The notes under the pieces are model-generated. The model was not told the origin of the DNA. It worked only from the letters and a program-made list of their open reading frames with translations, and searched no databases. A program made the translations under genes and the position numbers. A stretch of DNA of 26,003 nt. Origin: JAETTH01 sp964455975 (GTDB taxonomy: Bacteria > Bacillota > Clostridia > TANB77 > CAG-508). The stretch lies in the NCBI GenBank assembly GCA_964455975.1, contig CAYVYP010000015.1:1-26003 (forward strand). Direction: 5' to 3'. Shown here piece by piece: positions 16,474 through 23,227 of the stretch (the stretch's first letter is position 1; each line of letters starts with the position of its first letter).

Positions 16474-17160
16474 ATGGAAAATTGTGATATAGAAAATAAA
16501 TTACTTGAACTTTCAGATAAAAAATACAAAGAATTTCATGGTGGACTATGCCCAGGAACAGAAAATATAATAGGAGTAAGGGTTCCTGTTTTAAGAAATT
16601 TTGCAAAAGAATTAATAAAAGAAGATTATAAAAGTTATTTAGAAAATCCACTTAGTAAATATTATGAAGAAATTATGCTTCAAGGTATGATAATAGGATT
16701 AGGAAAATTAAGTTTGAAAGAAACAATTAAATATTTAGAAACATTTATACCAAAAATAGATAATTGGGCAATATGCGATGTATGTACAGCAGGTCTTAAA
16801 ATAACAAAAAAATATCCAAATGAAATGTGGAATTTTATACAGAAATACTTAAAATCAGATAAAGAATTTGAAATACGTTTTGGAACAATAATGATGCTTG
16901 ATTTTTATATAAATGAAAATTATATAGATGAGGTGTTAGAAATATGTAATAAAATAAAACATGAAGGATATTATGTAAAAATGGGAATAGCGTGGCTTAT
17001 ATCTGTAGCTTTTATAAAATTTCAAGATAAAACAATGAGGTTTTTAAATAATAATAATTTAGATGATTTTACATATAATAAAGCACTTCAAAAAATAATA
17101 GAATCATACAGAGTAGATGATAATACAAAAGATATAATAAGAAAAATGAAAAGGAAATAA
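16474..17160 (+). CDS. DNA alkylation repair protein, AlkD-like
   Basis: The 228-residue all-helical protein belongs to the HEAT-like-repeat DNA glycosylases (AlkC/AlkD), which excise N3- and N7-alkylated purines. The sequence starts with a helical region containing GVRVPVLRNFAKEL. The IDNWAICD segment (Trp98, Asp102) matches the catalytic W-x3-D of AlkD, and the later MGIAWLIS supplies the second conserved Trp; the RFGTIMMLDFYI repeat is typical. ATG 16474 is preceded by AAGGAAG; an in-frame TTG at 16423 would lie inside the terminator stem and is rejected. It may be expressed by read-through of the terminator, since I see no separate promoter. Confidence 0.85.
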   Translation: MENCDIENKLLELSDKKYKEFHGGLCPGTENIIGVRVPVLRNFAKELIKEDYKSYLENPLSKYYEEIMLQGMIIGLGKLSLKETIKYLETFIPKIDNWAICDVCTAGLKITKKYPNEMWNFIQKYLKSDKEFEIRFGTIMMLDFYINENYIDEVLEICNKIKHEGYYVKMGIAWLISVAFIKFQDKTMRFLNNNNLDDFTYNKALQKIIESYRVDDNTKDIIRKMKRK

Positions 17161-17196
17161 AATCAGTTAAAAAGCAAATAAAATGAGTTAAAATCA

Positions 17197-17225
17197 TTGA
17201 CAATAAAGGCAATAAAAGATAATAT
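17197..17225 (+). promoter_or_regulatory. Promoter for the CmpB-like gene and rpiA
   Basis: TTGACA (17197-17202), 17 bases, TAATAT (17220-17225); a TATAAT lies three bases further at 17223-17228 (20-base spacer). Confidence 0.55.
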
Positions 17226-17263
17226 AATTCTATACATATTTTAACAAGAAATGGAGCAAAAAT

Positions 17264-18418
17264 ATGGAAGAAAAAAATGGAGATGTAGAAAAAGATAAAA
17301 TAAAAATAACTGATGAAAAAAATAATAATGAAGAAAATAGCGTTGAAATAGAAATTGCAGAAAAAACAGAAAATTCAGACAAAATAGTAGGACAAGAAGA
17401 ATTAAATATTGAAATTGAAAATAAAGAAGAAATTGTAGAAGTAAAGAAAGATAATAAAAAAGAAAAAAAGGAATTTAAAATTCTTGGGATAAGTGTATAT
17501 AGAATTTTAGCATATTTTATAATATATAGTATTATAGGTTTCTTTTTAGAAACACTTTTTGGACTATTGCAAGAAGGTGTTATTCAAAGTAGAAAAAGCT
17601 TCTTATATGGACCATTTTGTGCAATTTATGGAGTTGGCGGAGCAGTAATGGTACTAGGACTTCAATTTTTTAATAAGAATAATTATTCTAGGTTTTTTGG
17701 AGGAATATTATTAGGTTCAACAATAGAATATACAGTTAGTCTAGTTGGAGATGTTTTCTTTGGAGTAAAATGGTGGGATTATTCAAATTTGCCATTAAAT
17801 ATAAATGGAAGAATATGCTTATTATTTTCAGTATTTTGGGGAATACTTGCAATATTTTTAATGGCAAAAGTAAATCCTTTTGTAAATAAATGGATAGATA
17901 AAATTCCAACTAAAATTTTTAATAAAATAATAACAGTAATAACTATTTTAATATTTATAGATTATGTGATTTCTAGTTTTGCAATGGGGATGTTTATGGC
18001 AAGAGTTGCAGATAAAAATAAAACTATTGTAAAACCAAAAGAAATTCTATATAGTAGTACAGAATTATATAAAAATGAAAAAGTAAAACATATTGTTGAT
18101 AAATATTTTTCTGACCAGACAATGATGCTTGCTTTTCCAAATATTCAGGTAACTAAGACAGATGGAAAAGTAGTATATTTATATAGTTTAATGCCAGAAT
18201 ATAAGACATATTACGTGAAAGTATTTGAAGCAGATAATAATCCATTTATTAAGCTACTTAAAAGAGCAAAAGAGGATGTAATAGATAAAATGGGAAGTTC
18301 CATATCTGGAAAAATTAAAGATATGGAAAATGCAGTAAGTGGTGGAATAAAAGGAATGAAAGATGGATTAGGCAATCTTATGAATTCAATAGTTACAACA
18401 ATAAGTCCAAAAAAATAA
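17264..18418 (+). CDS. CmpB-like multi-pass membrane protein (putative ABC-transporter type IV family)
   Basis: The 384-residue protein has a charged, Glu/Lys-rich cytoplasmic N-terminus (about 1-70), then about five membrane helices between 75 and 250 with the family signature YSIIGFFLETLFG, RKSFLYGPFCAIYGVGG, GSTIEYTVS and KWWDYS. These mark PF06541 (ABC_trans_CmpB), whose function is unknown despite its name. The C-terminal part (about 255-384) is soluble and ends with an amphipathic Gly/Met-rich region (GKIKDMENAVSGGIKGMKDG) and a Lys tail. ATG 17264 follows GGAG. rpiA starts 15 bases downstream, so the two are likely co-transcribed; the reason for this pairing is not evident. Confidence 0.82.
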   Translation: MEEKNGDVEKDKIKITDEKNNNEENSVEIEIAEKTENSDKIVGQEELNIEIENKEEIVEVKKDNKKEKKEFKILGISVYRILAYFIIYSIIGFFLETLFGLLQEGVIQSRKSFLYGPFCAIYGVGGAVMVLGLQFFNKNNYSRFFGGILLGSTIEYTVSLVGDVFFGVKWWDYSNLPLNINGRICLLFSVFWGILAIFLMAKVNPFVNKWIDKIPTKIFNKIITVITILIFIDYVISSFAMGMFMARVADKNKTIVKPKEILYSSTELYKNEKVKHIVDKYFSDQTMMLAFPNIQVTKTDGKVVYLYSLMPEYKTYYVKVFEADNNPFIKLLKRAKEDVIDKMGSSISGKIKDMENAVSGGIKGMKDGLGNLMNSIVTTISPKK

Positions 18419-18433
18419 CAAAGGAGAAATGTA

Positions 18434-19129
18434 ATGGATTGGAAAGAAGAATTGATAAAAAAAGTTGGTTATCAAGGAGCAATTTCAAACCTAGAGGAAA
18501 AAGAAATTGTTGCTGATAAAATAGCTAAAAAAGTAAATGATGGAGATGTTATTGGATTTGGCTCTGGAACAACATCATGTTTAGCAATTATAGAAATAGC
18601 CCAGAAAATAGAAAAAGAAAATTTAAATATTCTAGCAATTCCAACATCAAGCCAAGTAGAAAAACTTTGTGAACTTTTAAAAATAAAAACAGTTTCTTTA
18701 TCAGAAAAAAAGCCAGATTGGAATTTTGATGGAGCAGATGAAATAGATAAAAACAATTGGATGATAAAAGGTATGGGAGCAGCTATGTTTAGAGAAAAGA
18801 TGGTTATTCTAAATTCTCCAAAAACATATATATTAGTAGATAAAACAAAATTTGTAGAAGAGTTAGGGAAAAAACAAGTAGTTCCAGTAGAAATAAACAA
18901 AGAAGCAATATTGTATGTAAAAGAAGAACTTTTAAAACTTGGTGCAAAAGAAATAATTTTAAGAAAACAAATTAATAATGATACTCCAATCCTAACAGAT
19001 AATAATAATTATATCTTGGATGTGAAATTTGATAAAATAACTCAAGATTTGGAGAATAAAATAAAATTAATTACAGGAGTTATTGAATCTGGATTATTTA
19101 TAAATTATAATATTGAAATAATATTTTAA
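18434..19129 (+). CDS. rpiA: Ribose-5-phosphate isomerase A
   Basis: RpiA interconverts ribose 5-phosphate and ribulose 5-phosphate in the pentose phosphate pathway. The 231-residue protein shows the phosphate-binding GFGSGTTSCLAI (about 36-47), PTSSQVEKL, the catalytic DGADEID motif near residue 97 and, in place of the usual KGGGGA-REK, a slightly altered KGMGAAMFREK. The C-terminal half (VPVEI, LRKQINND, DNNNYILDVKF, LITGVIESGLF) is standard. AAGGAGA at 18421-18427 fits the start. It lies 15 bases after the CmpB-like gene. Confidence 0.93.
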   Translation: MDWKEELIKKVGYQGAISNLEEKEIVADKIAKKVNDGDVIGFGSGTTSCLAIIEIAQKIEKENLNILAIPTSSQVEKLCELLKIKTVSLSEKKPDWNFDGADEIDKNNWMIKGMGAAMFREKMVILNSPKTYILVDKTKFVEELGKKQVVPVEINKEAILYVKEELLKLGAKEIILRKQINNDTPILTDNNNYILDVKFDKITQDLENKIKLITGVIESGLFINYNIEIIF

Positions 19130-19135
19130 AAATAA

Positions 19136-19164
19136 TTGATAATTTATATTTTTTGAGTTAAAAT
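19136..19164 (+). promoter_or_regulatory. Promoter for the HD hydrolase-secD-secF unit
   Basis: TTGATA (19136-19141), exactly 17 bases, TAAAAT (19159-19164), 20 bases before the ATG. Confidence 0.6.
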
Positions 19165-19184
19165 CTATAAAGTGGAGGAAAAAG

Positions 19185-19846
19185 ATGATTACATTAGAAC
19201 AAATAAAGAAAAACGAAGAAATACAAGAACTTATAATAAGTTCACAAACTCAACTTGATGCACTTCGGTTATACAGAACATTCTTTTAGGCATATATCAA
19301 TTGTTTCAAAAAGAGCAGGAGAATTATTAGAAACTTTGCGGTTATTCTAAAGAAAGAGTAGAACTTGCAAAAATAGCAGGATATATGCATGATATAGGAA
19401 ATGCGATAAATAGAGTAGATCATGCACATTCAGGAGCAATTCTTGCATATCAACTTTTAAAAGATATGGAAATGAATGTTAAAGATAGAACAGATATTAT
19501 GATGGCAATAGGAAATCATGATGAACAAACAGGAACAGCAGTTAGCGATATATCAGCAGCACTTATTTTAGCAGATAAATCAGATGTACATAGAGATAGA
19601 GTAGTAAACACAAATATTTCTACATTTGATAAGCATGATAGGGTAAATTATGCAGTAACTGAAGCAGAATTAGAAATAGATAAAGAAAAAAGAAAAGTAA
19701 TTTTAAAATTAACAATAGATACAAAAATATGTCCAGTACTTGACTATTTTGAAATATTTATGGAAAGAACAATGATGAGTAAATATGCAGCAAAATATTT
19801 AAAAATATGGTTTGAGTTAGTTATAAATGATACAAAATTATTATAG
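19185..19846 (+). CDS. HD-domain phosphohydrolase, with two +1 shifts at CGG
   Basis: A small soluble HD-superfamily metal-dependent phosphohydrolase, 219 residues when restored. ATG 19185 follows GGAGG (19174-19178 region). The frame runs MITLEQIKKNEEIQEL ... QLDAL and meets CGG at 19266-19268; skipping the C gives GYTEHSFRHISIVSKRAGELLETL. A second CGG at 19339-19341 again ends the frame unless its C is skipped, giving GYSKERVELAKIAGYMHDIGN. The metal-binding residues are then complete: His36 in EHSFRH, His68-Asp69 in YMHDIG, HAHSG, NHDE, and Asp in LADKSD. Both Gly-Tyr steps fit the helical turns expected here. The substrate is unknown; relatives include nucleotidases and cyclic-nucleotide enzymes. 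It heads the secD-secF unit; the secD ribosome site covers its stop codon. Confidence 0.87.
19266..19269 (+). other. CGG-T +1 frameshift site 5 (HD hydrolase codon 28)
   Basis: CTT CGG TTA TAC becomes CTT (C) GGT TAT ACA. Without the shift the frame stops at 19287-19289, before the first metal ligands. The preceding codon (CTT) is the same as in pyrH. Confidence 0.88.
19339..19342 (+). other. CGG-T +1 frameshift site 6 (HD hydrolase codon 52)
   Basis: TTG CGG TTA TTC TAA becomes TTG (C) GGT TAT TCT AAA. It is only 73 bases after site 5, and both shifts are +1, so neither compensates the other; both are required for the HD motif. Confidence 0.88.
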
Positions 19847-19858
19847 GAGGAAATAAAA

Positions 19859-21160
19859 TTGAAAAAGACAAAAGCATTAAAAATAACATTTATATTATTA
19901 ATAATTATTTTAATTAGTTTAATTTCATTTGGAGGAATATTTAGAATAAATAAAGGACAAGTAGAAAATGCAATTCCAGATTATTTACTAGGAATGGATT
20001 TAAAAGGTGAAAGAACTCTAGAGTTAAAAGTTTCAGATAAAAAAGAACAAATAACAGATGAAACAACAAAAGAGACAAAAGAAGGAGATCCATTAAATAG
20101 TCAAGAAAGTTTAACTTTAGATAATTATAAAATATCTAAAAAAATTATTGAAAAAAGATTAGCATCAGCAGGAGTAACAGATGACATAGTTTCTTTAGAT
20201 GAACAAACAGGAGATATTTATTTAAAATTAAGTGAAGATACAAAAACAGATACTGTAATAGGATATTTATCACAGCAAGGAAAATTTGAAGTAATAGATG
20301 ATGATAATAAAGAAGTTTTATTAGATAATTCAGATTTAGAATCAGCTAAAACAGGTTATAATACTGCAACAACAGGAACAACTGTATATTTAACATTACA
20401 ATTAAAAAAAGATAGTTATAAAAAATTAGAAAATATTAGTAATACTTATGTATCTGCTAAAGATTCTGAGGGAAATGAAACTATTAAAAAAATATCAATA
20501 CAAATTGACGGAACAAGTCTTTTAACAACATATTTTGGAGATACAATTTCAAATGGTACAATACAATTATCAATAGGAAAAGCTTCAAGTGTAACATCAG
20601 AAATTCAAAGTTATTTAGTACAAGCTTCTGGAATTAGTTTATTATTAGAAAGTGGAAAAATGCCAATAGTATATGAAATAGAACAAAATAAATATATAGC
20701 ATCAGAAATAACAACTCAAAATTATCAAGTGTTAATTATAATAACATCAATAACTGTATTAATTGCAATAATATATCTTATAGCAAGATATAGAACAATG
20801 GGGCTTTTAAGCGGAATTTCATTTATAGGATTTATAGCATTAAATATATTATTAGTAAGACTTACAAATGTATATATTTCAATTTCTGGAATGTTTGCTT
20901 TTTGTTTAGTTAGTGTAATTTGCTATATATTTATTGTAAATATATTAAATAAATTATATAAGAGTAACAATAAAAAAGAAAACTTTAAAAATGAATATCT
21001 TAAATTTATAAAAGTATTAATTCCAGTAGCAATATTGTCTATAGGATTCTGCTTTACAACATATATGCCAATTATAAGTTTTGGAATGATAATGTTTTGG
21101 GGATTAACTACAACAATTATATATATTCCTACAGTTACTAGAACTTTAATAATAGATTAA
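19859..21160 (+). CDS. secD: Divergent protein translocase subunit SecD
   Basis: SecD and SecF form an accessory complex that uses the proton or sodium gradient to complete Sec-dependent export. The TTG at 19859 is 8 bases after TAGGAGG. Topology matches SecD: TM1 about 7-28, a large extracytoplasmic region (about 30-285) with the P1-like DYLLGMDLKGERTLEL and KRLASAGVTDD segments, then five helices (about 288-430). However, the normally invariant TM4 motif (G-M-x-V-D-A/T-N-V-L/I) is absent: the matching helix reads TNVYISISGMFAFCLVSVI, without the acidic residue, and the Walker-like GTLTLPGIAG region is also unrecognisable. So this is either a degenerate SecD or one with altered coupling. secF follows after 18 bases. 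Confidence 0.82.
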   Translation: MKKTKALKITFILLIIILISLISFGGIFRINKGQVENAIPDYLLGMDLKGERTLELKVSDKKEQITDETTKETKEGDPLNSQESLTLDNYKISKKIIEKRLASAGVTDDIVSLDEQTGDIYLKLSEDTKTDTVIGYLSQQGKFEVIDDDNKEVLLDNSDLESAKTGYNTATTGTTVYLTLQLKKDSYKKLENISNTYVSAKDSEGNETIKKISIQIDGTSLLTTYFGDTISNGTIQLSIGKASSVTSEIQSYLVQASGISLLLESGKMPIVYEIEQNKYIASEITTQNYQVLIIITSITVLIAIIYLIARYRTMGLLSGISFIGFIALNILLVRLTNVYISISGMFAFCLVSVICYIFIVNILNKLYKSNNKKENFKNEYLKFIKVLIPVAILSIGFCFTTYMPIISFGMIMFWGLTTTIIYIPTVTRTLIID

Positions 21161-21178
21161 AATAGGAGGAATAAGATA

Positions 21179-21844
21179 ATGAAAAACAAAAAAATAATAA
21201 AAATCGTATTAATATCATTAGCAATAATAATATTAATAGCTGGAGTAGTAGTTACAGCTATGAAAGGTTTTAATTTTGATGTTAAATATGATAAATCTAC
21301 TAGAATAGAAATCCAAATAGGAAGTACATTTAATATAAATGACATAAAAAATATAACAAATGAAATATTTCCAAATGAAAGAGTAATGTTACAAAAAGTA
21401 GAATTATATGAAGATAGACTTGTTATAACTGTAAAAGAAGCAAGTGATGAACAATTAGAAAACTTAACAACAAAAATAAATGAGAAATATACATTAGAGC
21501 TAACAAAGGATAATTTATATATATCAAATAATCCACATGTTAAATTATATGATATATTAAAAAAATACATTGCTCCTTTTATAATAATTTCAGTAATTAT
21601 TTTAGTATATATGGCTGTAAGATATTATAAATTAAATAGTTTAAAAGTATTATTTCAAACAATACTTACTATGTTATTACCAGAAGCATTATATTTTAGT
21701 TTGGTTTCAATTACAAGATTTCCTGTTAGTGATATATTAATACCAATAGGAATAGTAATATATGTAATATCAATAACAGTATTAGCATTTAACTATGAAA
21801 ATAAATTAGAAAAAATAGCATTAGAAAATAAAAAGAAAAAATAA
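21179..21844 (+). CDS. secF: Short, divergent protein translocase subunit SecF
   Basis: The 221-residue protein has TM1 (about 7-27), a short periplasmic domain (about 30-125) that contains FNFDVKYDKSTRIEIQIGS, corresponding to the SecF start FxxGxDFxGGT but with the Gly-Gly lost, and then only three clear hydrophobic stretches (about 128-148, 155-178, 183-203). Canonical SecF has about 290-300 residues and six helices. The TM4 motif around FDRIRE is missing, though the end (VLAFNYENKLEKI) resembles a remnant. It follows secD directly behind AGGAGG. Assignment rests partly on context, but position, topology and start motif agree. Confidence 0.72.
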   Translation: MKNKKIIKIVLISLAIIILIAGVVVTAMKGFNFDVKYDKSTRIEIQIGSTFNINDIKNITNEIFPNERVMLQKVELYEDRLVITVKEASDEQLENLTTKINEKYTLELTKDNLYISNNPHVKLYDILKKYIAPFIIISVIILVYMAVRYYKLNSLKVLFQTILTMLLPEALYFSLVSITRFPVSDILIPIGIVIYVISITVLAFNYENKLEKIALENKKKK

Positions 21845-21849
21845 TATCA

Positions 21850-21892
21850 AAAAAAATCGCTTTTAATATTATATATTAGAGGTGATTTTTTT
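21850..21892 (+). terminator. Long hairpin after secF covering the rhodanese ribosome site
   Basis: Bases 21850-21869 can pair with 21873-21892 over 20 bp (three G-T pairs, 3-base loop), with A-tract and T-tract at the base. It looks like a terminator of the secDF unit, but the right arm also contains the GAGGTGA ribosome site and the first two bases of the TTG start of the next gene. Confidence 0.6.
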
Positions 21893-22241
21893 GAGCAAAA
21901 TTAAAAATTTAATTAATAAAATATTTAGAACAAAAGAAGAAAAAAGAGATATAAAACAAATAGATTATGATGAATTAGAAAAGATAATAAGAAATTCAAA
22001 TGATTATATATTAATAGATGTTAGAAATCCAAATGAATATGGCGAAGGACATTTGCCAGGAGCAATTAACATTCCAAATTATGAAATAGAAAACAAAATT
22101 TATGGAAAAGTTCCTAATAAAGAAAAACTAATACTTTTATATTGCAGGTCAGGAGGTAGAAGTCTGCAAGTCCAAGAAATATTAAAAGAAAAAGGCTATA
22201 AAAATGTATATAGTTTAAAAAATGGAATAGAGGGAATATAA
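21891..22241 (+). CDS. Rhodanese-like sulfurtransferase domain protein
   Basis: A 116-residue single rhodanese domain that likely transfers or carries persulfide sulfur. It contains the CH2A-type LIDVRNPNEYGEGHLPGAINIP and the active loop CRSGGRS with Cys85, six residues long as in true rhodaneses rather than in Cdc25-type phosphatases. The first 20 residues are basic and might be amphipathic. I prefer the TTG at 21891, 5 bases after GAGGTGA; a GTG at 21882 lies inside that ribosome site. Expression may depend on opening of the overlapping hairpin. It ends in a shared terminator. Confidence 0.88.
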   Translation: MSKIKNLINKIFRTKEEKRDIKQIDYDELEKIIRNSNDYILIDVRNPNEYGEGHLPGAINIPNYEIENKIYGKVPNKEKLILLYCRSGGRSLQVQEILKEKGYKNVYSLKNGIEGI

Positions 22242-22257
22242 AAAATCCCTCTATTTT
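22226..22257. terminator. Bidirectional terminator between rhodanese gene and ytxC
   Basis: A 10-bp perfect stem (22226-22235 with 22246-22255), T-tract on the right, and on the minus strand a T6 run three bases beyond the stem. The rhodanese stop lies in the loop. Confidence 0.8.
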
Positions 22258-22271
22258 AAAAGACTATAAAA

Positions 22272-23129
22272 TTAAAAAAAATCAGCTTTTGTTCGATTGT
22301 TAATCATTTTATATGTTTTACAAATATTACAATCTTTACAAATTTTAACTCTATCTTCAAAAATTAATTTGAGTGTGTTAATAAATTCATCTTCTAAATC
22401 TATTAAATGAATATATAAGTTTTCAGGTAAAATATTTAAAATTGTATTTAAAGCATAATCATTAGAAGAAAATGAAATATCACATAGATATTTTGCATTA
22501 AATAAATTGTCGTTTATTGAAATTAAATTTTTATGATCATCTAATAAAATTGATTCGGAATTCATATATATTAAATGAAGAGATTCCATTTTGCTGTTTT
22601 GAGAATTTATATATAACTTAAGTAAATTTATAAATTCAGAATATTCTTTTTCAATTAAAAATTTGTTAACACTAAAATCTACACTTTCATCTAATATTTT
22701 CATATATTCAAGAATTCTAAAATTAACAAATCCATCAAAAACGAAAGATTTGTTATAAGAAATATATTTTAAAATTGAGGTATATAGAAGGTCTTTTCTA
22801 ACTATAAAATCATCTTCATAATTTAGGCTATTTAAACATACATTTAAAATTTCGTTTCTTTCAAAGGTTGAAAAATAAAAATAATTAAAATTAATAAGTT
22901 TTTTTATTAAGATAGGTTCATAAAATTTTATAATAGCATCACAAATAATATCTGAAATTTTATTATAAAATTCACAAATATTATTTCCAACATAGTGAAT
23001 AATAACATTATTATATATTTTAAAATTTTTACATGAAAAATGTATATCATCAAAATTAATATTTTCGATAGAAGTTAGCAGATAATTGATAATATTTTTG
23101 TTATTAGTTTTAATACATAAAGATTTCAT
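22272..23129 (-). CDS. ytxC: YtxC-like sporulation protein
   Basis: The 285-residue protein matches the YtxC family, known from sporulating Firmicutes and of undefined biochemical role. The best-matching part is the middle: DGFVNFRILEYMKILDESVD, preceded by the Tyr-rich YISYNKSF, followed by VNKFLIEKEYSEFINLLKLY and SKMESLHLIYM. A LNTILNILPENLYIH segment and a Cys-containing tail (VKICKDCNICKTYK, three Cys) follow. Its presence suggests an endospore-forming lineage, in line with sigH. The ATG is preceded by AAAGGGGAT, 12 bases away. I see no clear promoter; a mother-cell sigma promoter could be missed by eye. Confidence 0.8.
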   Translation of the reverse strand: MKSLCIKTNNKNIINYLLTSIENINFDDIHFSCKNFKIYNNVIIHYVGNNICEFYNKISDIICDAIIKFYEPILIKKLINFNYFYFSTFERNEILNVCLNSLNYEDDFIVRKDLLYTSILKYISYNKSFVFDGFVNFRILEYMKILDESVDFSVNKFLIEKEYSEFINLLKLYINSQNSKMESLHLIYMNSESILLDDHKNLISINDNLFNAKYLCDISFSSNDYALNTILNILPENLYIHLIDLEDEFINTLKLIFEDRVKICKDCNICKTYKMINNRTKADFF

Positions 23130-23227
23130 TATACAATAAAAATCCCCTTTCTATAATAAAAATAGTATCTGCTAAAAAGCTTTAGATATACATATTTTAT
23201 TCATAAAAAGGAGTTTTGGAAACTTGT

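Noticed and set aside
1671..19342. The six frame breaks as ordinary sequencing or assembly errors or as pseudogenes
   Set aside because: They are all the same event (extra C at a codon boundary before GGT/GGA), in only some cases next to another C, with intact coding sequence on both sides and no other frame breaks. Error cannot be excluded without reads, so it remains the main alternative, but it does not explain the codon-phase dependence.
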